Positions 1 through 5,727 of a stretch of DNA of 6,885 bases are shown here, one piece after another. Under the pieces are notes generated by a model that made no database searches, was not told the DNA's origin, and worked only from the letters and a program-made list of their open reading frames with translations. Origin of the DNA: Bacillota bacterium (GTDB lineage Bacteria; Bacillota; Clostridia; Acetivibrionales; DTU013). How positions within the stretch are numbered: position 1 is the first letter of the stretch; every line of letters starts with the position of its first letter. The translations under genes were made by a program, and so were the position numbers. The stretch is from assembly GCA_023435925.1 (NCBI GenBank), contig JAEZLF010000237.1, positions 1-6,885 of the forward strand. Direction: 5' to 3'.

Positions 1-691
1 ACATGGCAACCAGATGTGAATCACAGGGACGAAGCCTGTTGTGGCTTGCAGCCGCGAGATCCCCTGATTCCGTTACGGCACTCTCCGCCGCCAGCATCCC
101 CATTCCCGGTCTTCCGACTTCCTTAAGAGCTTTGTGGAGGTACTCCATTTCACGGCAAGTAGCCAGCACCTCCGTGGGGTGGTTTCCCCTGACTTTATAT
201 CCGTCCACATCAATCAGGGACCCGCAGGTCAACAGATCAATGATTGGCTCCTTTACTACACTGAGAACATTTTCGTAATAGATTTCTTCCGGTGTCGGGC
301 AGCCCGGATTTCCGGCCCAGATGGCTGGTGCACGCTCATCCTCTATCTTACGGGCATGCAGCGTGTAAGCATCCTTGCCTTCTCCCATCACCAGTTCCGT
401 TTTCATATTTTTTAAGCCTTCATCGATCTCTTCTTCCGATAATTCGATGATACGGCTTGTTGTCATATTAAAGATTCCTGTCTTGCAAACCAACTTTTTT
501 CCTGCTTCATACATATGATCCAGCAGCTGATCGTCGGTTGGTATCAGCACGTTCTTATCCCAGGAAAACTGATATTCCTCAACAAGCTCCCTGACCCCGT
601 CTATGATATAATCTACATCCCAGTCATCCTTACTGACTTTGGGTCCCGTATAACTTCTTTCACAGATCTCAAGATATTTTTTCGTATCCAT
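1..691 (-). CDS. MtmB-family corrinoid-dependent methyltransferase lacking pyrrolysine (3' end cut by window edge)
   Basis: The frame is open from ATG at 691 to the left edge: 230 codons, about half of the roughly 458 residues of Methanosarcina MtmB (monomethylamine:corrinoid methyltransferase). From memory of the M. barkeri protein, collinear blocks are DDWD (22-25), LIPTD (49-53), the Gly-Ile segment near 72-73, GEGKDA (103-108), the NPG-CP region (128-132), EVLA (174-177), GRPGMG (193-198) and DSH (224-226). The stretch from GRPGMG to DSH aligns without gaps. MtmB places its UAG-encoded pyrrolysine (residue 202) two residues after GRPGMG; here that position is Leu200, codon CTG. No in-frame TAG occurs in the visible part. 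Family members move a methyl group from a methylamine to a cobalamin-binding protein in the cytoplasm. Without pyrrolysine, methylamine itself is not a safe substrate call. The gene follows adenine deaminase by 64 bp. The family is secure; the substrate is unknown. Confidence 0.87.
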   Translation of the reverse strand, partial: MDTKKYLEICERSYTGPKVSKDDWDVDYIIDGVRELVEEYQFSWDKNVLIPTDDQLLDHMYEAGKKLVCKTGIFNMTTSRIIELSEEEIDEGLKNMKTELVMGEGKDAYTLHARKIEDERAPAIWAGNPGCPTPEEIYYENVLSVVKEPIIDLLTCGSLIDVDGYKVRGNHPTEVLATCREMEYLHKALKEVGRPGMGMLAAESAVTESGDLAAASHNRLRPCDSHLVAM

Positions 692-755
692 TCTTTTGTT
701 CCAATCCTCCTGTATCCTATCGATATGCAAATGGTATTTTATTGGTAAATGGCAT
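692..755 (-). other. 64-bp gap between adenine deaminase and the MtmB-like gene
   Basis: This AT-rich spacer holds the AGGAGG site (711-706), the 8-bp palindrome TATCGATA (718-725) and two copies of CCATTT. No G/C-rich stem followed by a T-run is seen, so there is no intrinsic terminator separating the MtmB-like gene from the upstream operon. No clear promoter was recognised either. Confidence 0.6.
706..711 (-). promoter_or_regulatory. ribosome binding site of the MtmB-like gene
   Basis: AGGAGG on the minus strand lies 14 nt before the ATG at 691. The sequence match is perfect, but the spacing is longer than the usual 6-9 nt. The frame remains open upstream with no better-placed start, and the protein beginning at this ATG matches the start of the MtmB family, so the ATG is retained. 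Confidence 0.65.
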
Positions 756-2510
756 CTATTCCTTTGATTCATCCATATCCGCTTCAATGGGAATAAATAC
801 GGACCGAGTCACATCAAACAGCCCCATATCCGTAAGCTTGATTTCCGGTATCACCGCCAGCGACATAAAGCACAGTGTCATAACCGGCTCCACTTCTTTG
901 CTTACACCGAGCAATCCGAATGCGTCTTCATGAATACCTGCCAGTTTTTCGCTGACCCATTCTCCCTGCCGGTCGCTCATAATACCGCCGACAACCAGCG
1001 GCATGTAATTGATAACTTCCCTGTCCCTTGTGAGAATAATACCTCCGCCGCGCTTTGTCAATTGTTCTACTGCAAGGGCCATATCCTCGTCGTTGGTGCC
1101 GACTGCAATAATGTTGTGTGAATCGTGAGCAATCGATGTCGCCACAGCCCCCGACCGGATCCCATACCCTCTGAGCAGGCCCAAAGCAACCTTACCGGTA
1201 TTCTGATGGCGCTCCACAACCGCTACTTTTACAATGTCCTGATCCGGCTGACGGACAAATTCTCCCCGGATATTGCGCACAATCTCTGCTGTGCCTTTCG
1301 CTGTCAGTACACCACCGGGCAAAATATCGATCACATGGACACGATCCGACTTGCTTACAATTTTCAGCTTCTCTATGGAAAAGTCCTTTACACGGAAACT
1401 TCCTATGACTGCCGAATTGTCTGCAAGCTTAACCTCCGGGAGGTATCTTCCTTCCTCGGCAACCAGCTCTCCCCTGATAAATACCTGCCGGACACCAAAA
1501 TCCTTAAGATCCTCCAGCAGAACAATGTCTCCCCGAAGTCCGGGCGCAATAGCACCCCTATCCTTCAGGCCATAGCATTCCGCCGCATTCAGGCTCGCCA
1601 TCTGAATGGCAATAAGCGGGTCAATCCCCTCTTCCACGCAAATGCGAAGGTGATTGTCCAGATGCCCGGATTTCAAGATGGTCTCCGGCTGACGGTCATC
1701 GGAACAAAACAGACAGCGGCGGCTGTTTGCCGGCGTAACGGCTTTCAGAAGCGTACGCAGATCATGACATGCCGAACCTTCCCGAAGAAGTATATAAAGG
1801 CCCCGGGAAAGGCGGTCCAGCATCTCCCTTTCCGAAGAGCATTCATGGTCTGTGTGAATTCCGCCGGCTATGTAGGCATCCAACATAGAGCCCGCCAGAC
1901 CGGGGCTGTGGCCATCGATTAATTTTCCCTCGTTTATTGCCACAAGCAGTTTATCCAGCACATTTTCCGACGCACCGGAAACTCCCTGGTAATCCATGAA
2001 TTCACCCAGTCCAAGGATTCCTTCCTCCTTGATTGGGTCTTTCATCACATCCGCGTCAATCGCAGCGCCGGAATGTTCAAAGGGTGTAGCCGGAACACAG
2101 GACGGAAGCATATAACGGATATCGAGCTTTGTACCCTTTGCCGCCTCCAGCATATACTTCATGCCGGCCATACCGCACACATTAACGATTTCGTGAGGGT
2201 CTGCGATAATGGTAGTTGCTCCATGCGGAACAAGGAGCCTGCCTATCTCTTCCGGTGTCACATAGGAGGATTCAATATGTATGTGCCCGTCAATGAACCC
2301 GGGAACTGCATACCGGCCTTGTGCATCAATCTCCCGGATGCCCCGGTAATCACCAATCCCCGCTATCACTCCGTCTGCTATGGCAATGCCTTTCCCCTCA
2401 ATAAGAGAGGAATTATAGACATCCACAATGATGCAGTTGTTGATTACAAGGTCGGCGGGAACTCTTCCCGCCGCCACATCAATTCGCTTTTTTAATGCAT
2501 ATCTTTCCAA
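756..2510 (-). CDS. ade: adenine deaminase (amidohydrolase superfamily)
   Basis: This 584-residue cytoplasmic metalloenzyme should hydrolyse adenine to hypoxanthine and ammonia in purine salvage or breakdown. It aligns along its whole length with bacterial adenine deaminases. Residues visible in order are the metal-binding HIHIESS (76-82, His76/His78), ADPHEIVN (103-110), Glu170 in GLGEFMDY (metal-bridging position), His201 in DGHSPGL, His222 in TDHE, and the catalytic Asp in CSDDRQP (269-275). The C-terminal domain has AHDSHN (461-466) and GGGI (488-491). The start is TTG at 2510: an in-frame TGA at 2531-2529 limits upstream extension, and AGGGG lies 8 nt before the TTG. The stop is TAG. It follows the transporter lipoprotein by 57 bp, so the imported substrate is likely adenine, a nucleoside or a derivative. 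Some adenine deaminase relatives act on N6-methyladenine and release methylamine; sequence reading alone cannot exclude this here. Confidence 0.95.
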   Translation of the reverse strand: MERYALKKRIDVAAGRVPADLVINNCIIVDVYNSSLIEGKGIAIADGVIAGIGDYRGIREIDAQGRYAVPGFIDGHIHIESSYVTPEEIGRLLVPHGATTIIADPHEIVNVCGMAGMKYMLEAAKGTKLDIRYMLPSCVPATPFEHSGAAIDADVMKDPIKEEGILGLGEFMDYQGVSGASENVLDKLLVAINEGKLIDGHSPGLAGSMLDAYIAGGIHTDHECSSEREMLDRLSRGLYILLREGSACHDLRTLLKAVTPANSRRCLFCSDDRQPETILKSGHLDNHLRICVEEGIDPLIAIQMASLNAAECYGLKDRGAIAPGLRGDIVLLEDLKDFGVRQVFIRGELVAEEGRYLPEVKLADNSAVIGSFRVKDFSIEKLKIVSKSDRVHVIDILPGGVLTAKGTAEIVRNIRGEFVRQPDQDIVKVAVVERHQNTGKVALGLLRGYGIRSGAVATSIAHDSHNIIAVGTNDEDMALAVEQLTKRGGGIILTRDREVINYMPLVVGGIMSDRQGEWVSEKLAGIHEDAFGLLGVSKEVEPVMTLCFMSLAVIPEIKLTDMGLFDVTRSVFIPIEADMDESKE

Positions 2511-2518
2511 ATCAGCAT

Positions 2519-2523
2519 CCCCT
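2519..2523 (-). promoter_or_regulatory. ribosome binding site fixing the TTG start of adenine deaminase
   Basis: AGGGG sits 8 nt before TTG at 2510. The ATG at 2518-2516 directly abuts this site, is out of frame and meets a stop after eight codons, so it is not a usable start for the enzyme. There is no in-frame ATG between the upstream stop at 2531-2529 and the TTG. Confidence 0.7.
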
Positions 2524-2534
2524 ATATATCACTC

Positions 2535-2558
2535 TTTTATGTAAAATTCTCCATAAAA
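2535..2558. repeat. short AT-rich inverted repeat in the lipoprotein-deaminase gap
   Basis: TTTTATG (2535-2541) and CATAAAA (2552-2558) form perfect 7-bp arms around a 10-nt loop. The stem has a single G-C pair and no following T-run, so it is not a convincing terminator. It could be a weak operator, an mRNA-processing hairpin or chance in AT-rich DNA. The rest of the 57-bp gap (2511-2567) holds only the deaminase ribosome site. Confidence 0.25.
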
Positions 2559-2567
2559 ACTATTGCT

Positions 2568-3692
2568 TTAGTTCCAGTCACCGATGACATTTTCAACTAA
2601 AAATTCCTGTGTATTGATCTTATCATCGCTCATAGTTTCTCCGGAAGCAACCAAAACATTTCCTTTATTATCTTTCAGTTCTCCGCCGTATACATTGATT
2701 TTACCTGCAGCTATATCAGCTTTGACCTGAAGTACTTTTTTCTGAACATCTTCCGGAACCAGATCCCCATTAAAATCGGTGATATTAGCACATTCGCCAC
2801 CTTCATAATAATAATTGTCGCTGCTTGATGTTCCCTCTGCTACCGATGTAATGATTTTGCTGAAAATCGGCGCAAAATTCCAGGTGTATGAGAATAATAC
2901 CGATTTTGGAGCCAGCTCCTTCATGTCTACATTATACCCAATGCAATAAGCGCCGTTGGCTTCACAGGTTTGTGGGATTGCCGGAGAGGAAGCCTCCATA
3001 CCCATATATTTAATACCCTGATTGATCAACGTCTTCGCGCTTTGTGTTTCCAGATCAACATCATACCAACTGTTTGCCCATACCAGCTGGACCTTTGCTT
3101 CCGGTTTCGCATATTTCGCACCAAGGGCGTAACCGTTGATAGCGGCGCGTACGGATGCTTCCGACATGCTTGCAGCAAAGCCCAGCGTGTCATTTTCAGA
3201 CATCAGTGCGCTGGCATAGCCGGCTAAAAACATACCTTCATAGTTGCGGATCTGATAACCGATCAGGTTCTCTACCTTATCTCCCTGCTGTGCAATGACA
3301 ATATCCTTGTTCTCCGCAGCAATTTTGGAAAGGAAGGTTGCATAGCCTGCGCTTGCACCAATAATCAGATCAACATTTTCACTTGCCAGTGCATCATATG
3401 CATTGGTAACCGCCACTTGTTCTTCCGCCACATTTTCGATTACAAGAAGGTTCTCTTCCGGAATCCCCAGTTCCTTCATAGCAGCCAGAAGACTCTGGTG
3501 AGTTGCCTGACACCAGCCGCCGTCATTAACAACAAGGGATGTGATTTCTCCGATTTTGAAGTTGGAATAGTCAGACACTTTCGAAGCAGCACCTTCCTTT
3601 GAGGTTTCTGCCCCACCACCGGTGCATCCTGTAAGAATTGCAACTGTCATTACTGCTGCCAGCAATATGCTGAGCAATTTTCTCTTTTTCAT
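2568..3692 (-). CDS. BMP-family ABC transporter substrate-binding lipoprotein
   Basis: This 374-residue protein captures substrate outside the membrane for the permeases encoded just upstream. It begins with a lipoprotein signal: a basic KKRK, a hydrophobic core at about 6-20, and lipobox LTGC with Cys23 as the lipidated residue. A low-complexity Gly/Ala/Ser linker runs to about residue 40. BMP-family (PF02608, basic membrane protein/PnrA-like) features follow: VNDGGW (55-60) where the family usually has an Asp-x-x-Phe/Trp ligand segment, DLIIGAS (108-114), NYEGMFLAGYASALM (150-164), LGFAASMS (170-177), ANSWYDVDLE (206-215) and IGYNVDM (251-257). Characterised family members bind purine nucleosides, but the ligand of this branch cannot be named from sequence. 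ATG 3692 has AGGAGG 8 nt upstream. The gene starts 17 bp after the second permease. Placement of the binding protein after the permeases is less common than first in the operon. Confidence 0.93.
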   Translation of the reverse strand: MKKRKLLSILLAAVMTVAILTGCTGGGAETSKEGAASKVSDYSNFKIGEITSLVVNDGGWCQATHQSLLAAMKELGIPEENLLVIENVAEEQVAVTNAYDALASENVDLIIGASAGYATFLSKIAAENKDIVIAQQGDKVENLIGYQIRNYEGMFLAGYASALMSENDTLGFAASMSEASVRAAINGYALGAKYAKPEAKVQLVWANSWYDVDLETQSAKTLINQGIKYMGMEASSPAIPQTCEANGAYCIGYNVDMKELAPKSVLFSYTWNFAPIFSKIITSVAEGTSSSDNYYYEGGECANITDFNGDLVPEDVQKKVLQVKADIAAGKINVYGGELKDNKGNVLVASGETMSDDKINTQEFLVENVIGDWN

Positions 3693-3700
3693 ACCATATT

Positions 3701-3706
3701 CCTCCT
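3701..3706 (-). promoter_or_regulatory. strong ribosome binding site of the binding-protein gene
   Basis: AGGAGG lies 8 nt before ATG 3692 and fills much of the 17-bp gap after the permease stop. Its near-ideal sequence and spacing fit the higher expression that binding proteins need relative to membrane subunits. A second ATG between the site and the start is out of frame and too close to the site to be used. Confidence 0.75.
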
Positions 3707-3709
3707 AAA

Positions 3710-4639
3710 TTATTTAGATTCCCGGTCATATTTTTGGCATAATGCCGCCGGTTCTTCCGAGTGGTTTCGGAATAAATTGCCTGTTGTTATAATGAGGGCA
3801 ACCACTGTTGCCACGTACGGAAGCATTCCATAAAACTGTGAAGGAATTCCCGGCAAATAGATCTGCATATTCATGCCGATAATACTGATTCCTCCGAACA
3901 ACAATGCGCCAAGCACCGCATAAGCCGGATTCCATCCGGAAAAAGCTACCAGTGAAAAGGCAATCCACCCTTTTCCACCCGTCATCCCTTCATTCCAGAA
4001 GTTTGTGTAGGATAGGGAGACGCAGGCTCCACTGACTGCCATCATTGCGCAGCCAAACATAACATAGGCATATCTCAGGGCAAAGACATTGATACCTGCA
4101 GCATCCAATGCAGCCGGATTTTCTCCCAATGCCCGAAGAATCATACCCGGCCTTGTCTTATATATGTAAAGCATGCTCAGTGGAACAATGATGTACATGA
4201 GATATATCAAGATATCCTGTTTAAAAAAGATATCACCAATTACAGGAATCTGCGAAAGCAAAGGAATGTTGAATTTCTCAAATTTAACGGCAGAAATCAT
4301 CCCTGTCACGTTTTTCCCGATGAACCCGCTTAAACCGCTTCCGAAGATCAAAAACGCCATGCCGCAAACCGTTTGATCCGCCTGCAATGTGACGGTCAGG
4401 AAGGCAAAAACCAACCCCAGCAAAGCTCCGACAATCAGAACAGCAAGCATAGCCAGCACCAGATTTTCCGTATAATAGGCCGTTAAAAATCCAGAAACCG
4501 CCCCCATGAGCATGATTCCTTCGACTCCAAGATTCATAATACCGGCTCTTTGGGAAAATATTTCACCGATTGCCGCATATAATATAGATACTGCATAAAC
4601 AACTGCCGCTGCGCATACAGAAATAATCAAAGCAGTCAT
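3710..4639 (-). CDS. ABC transporter permease, nucleoside/BMP-type, second subunit
   Basis: This 309-residue integral membrane protein of the BPD_transp_2 family (PF02653) should pair with the adjacent larger permease to form the import channel. Multiple hydrophobic segments are visible, roughly at 4-24, 38-55, 60-82, 92-108, 143-160, 188-210, 226-255 and 268-288. Family landmarks are MNLGVEGIMLMGA (35-47), the cytoplasmic loop TRPGMILRALGENPAALDAA (162-181) that contacts the ATPase, and GGKGWIA (221-227). The short form beginning directly with a membrane segment and carrying NLGVEG is typical of the NupQ/YufQ-like partner. ATG 4639 overlaps the TGA of the preceding permease as ATGA, with a GGAG ribosome site 7 nt upstream, indicating translational coupling. 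The substrate is inferred from the operon, not from the permease itself. Confidence 0.92.
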   Translation of the reverse strand: MTALIISVCAAAVVYAVSILYAAIGEIFSQRAGIMNLGVEGIMLMGAVSGFLTAYYTENLVLAMLAVLIVGALLGLVFAFLTVTLQADQTVCGMAFLIFGSGLSGFIGKNVTGMISAVKFEKFNIPLLSQIPVIGDIFFKQDILIYLMYIIVPLSMLYIYKTRPGMILRALGENPAALDAAGINVFALRYAYVMFGCAMMAVSGACVSLSYTNFWNEGMTGGKGWIAFSLVAFSGWNPAYAVLGALLFGGISIIGMNMQIYLPGIPSQFYGMLPYVATVVALIITTGNLFRNHSEEPAALCQKYDRESK

Positions 4640-5727
4640 ATTTGGACTCCTTTCACCATTTTGTGTTCCGGTCTATTGAACGAAATCCTGTAATGATTGA
4701 AAAACTCACCTGCAATAACAGAAATCATGATGCAGCCCTGAATCATGGTTGCAATCTGTGAAGGTACTCCCATAATCTGCACGACAGCACTACTGTTTTC
4801 CAGCCCACCCAGCAGGATGGACACAAGGATAACCACTATGGGATTGAAATGGCTCAGATATGCTACGACAATTCCCGTATACCCGCTGCCGCCAGGCATT
4901 TGCGCCTGAACGAGATGGACTACACCCGTAATCTGGACAAACCCGGCGAGACCGGCTATGGCGCCGCTTAGGCTTAAAACAATCAAGATATACTTTTTAA
5001 CGTTGATCCCTGCGTATTCTGCCGTCCTTTTGCTGTTTCGAATCACATCGATCTGATATCCTGCCGTCGTGTATTTAAAAAACAGGTACATCATTGCTGC
5101 GATAGCAACTGCCACAATAATTCCCGTACTGATTCCTGTGCTTCCAATATTGGGAAGGAACATTCCCTCCGGAATGTATTCCGAAATTGCAGATGTCTGT
5201 TTTTTTGCCATCCATGGACCATAGCACAAATAATCCAGAAACAACAAGGCAATATAATTCAACATCAATGTAACAATGGTTTCATTTACATTCCAAAATG
5301 CTTTCAAAGCTGCTGCAATCACAGCCCATAGTCCACCGCCCAGAGCACACAGCAGGAACATAACAATAAGCCGGATGGGGTCGGGCAAAGCCGGTCCGAA
5401 CAGCGCAAACGCACCGCCGAATATCGCACCCATTGCATACTGTCCTTCCGCACCGATGTTATTCAGGTTCATTTTAAATGCAATCGAGACACTCAAACCA
5501 CACAGCATCAGTGGAAGACCCGCCGTTATACTTCCTTTGAGTCCTCTCATGTTCAGAAATGAGTAAGATACCATTTTTGAATATACCTTCAACGGGTTAA
5601 ACCCAACCGTCAGGATCAAAATCGAGCTGACAGCCAGCCCAACAAGAACAAACACTATGGGATTCATTATTTTATGGAACAGAGGCACAACCTGCCTCTT
5701 CTCGATTTGAACCATTCTCCTATTCAT
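4636..5727 (-). CDS. ABC transporter permease, nucleoside/BMP-type, first subunit
   Basis: This inner-membrane permease of the BPD_transp_2 family has 363 residues from the chosen start. About nine hydrophobic segments are visible, near 22-42, 70-85, 95-112, 119-140, 150-168, 200-217, 246-268, 284-308 and 328-344. Landmarks are NIGAEGQYAMGA (90-101) and NETIVTLMLNYIA (148-160), both typical of NupP/YufP-like subunits, and the loop with RNSKRTAEYAGI (230-241) for ATPase contact. A longer reading from GTG at 5748 is possible but less likely: the AAGGAG site sits inside that extension, 6 nt before ATG 5727. That ATG overlaps the ATPase TGA as ATGA, so translation is probably coupled. The N-terminal tail is short and basic. 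It works with the second permease, the ATPase and the BMP lipoprotein. Confidence 0.92.
   Translation of the reverse strand: MNRRMVQIEKRQVVPLFHKIMNPIVFVLVGLAVSSILILTVGFNPLKVYSKMVSYSFLNMRGLKGSITAGLPLMLCGLSVSIAFKMNLNNIGAEGQYAMGAIFGGAFALFGPALPDPIRLIVMFLLCALGGGLWAVIAAALKAFWNVNETIVTLMLNYIALLFLDYLCYGPWMAKKQTSAISEYIPEGMFLPNIGSTGISTGIIVAVAIAAMMYLFFKYTTAGYQIDVIRNSKRTAEYAGINVKKYILIVLSLSGAIAGLAGFVQITGVVHLVQAQMPGGSGYTGIVVAYLSHFNPIVVILVSILLGGLENSSAVVQIMGVPSQIATMIQGCIMISVIAGEFFNHYRISFNRPEHKMVKGVQI

Noticed and set aside
1..691. MtmB-like gene as a pseudogene or a truncated MtmB ending at the pyrrolysine codon
   Set aside because: The frame is uninterrupted through the pyrrolysine position and 30 codons beyond to the window edge, with family residues such as DSH retained.
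3..748. Overlapping plus-strand open frames at the left end
   Set aside because: They are antisense to the MtmB-like gene and its upstream gap; their products show no recognisable domains.
1125..1922. 265-codon plus-strand open frame
   Set aside because: It lies fully antisense to adenine deaminase, whose catalytic motifs are intact. The translated product resembles no family I recognise and has a coding-shadow composition.
2535..2558. Inverted repeat as an intrinsic terminator between the lipoprotein and deaminase genes
   Set aside because: The stem is almost all A-T and no T-run follows in the direction of transcription.
2511..2567. Possible promoter or purine-responsive operator before adenine deaminase
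   Set aside because: AT-rich hexamers are present, but no properly spaced -35/-10 pair or PurR-box-like sequence could be supported. Any purine riboswitch would lie upstream of the operon, outside the window.
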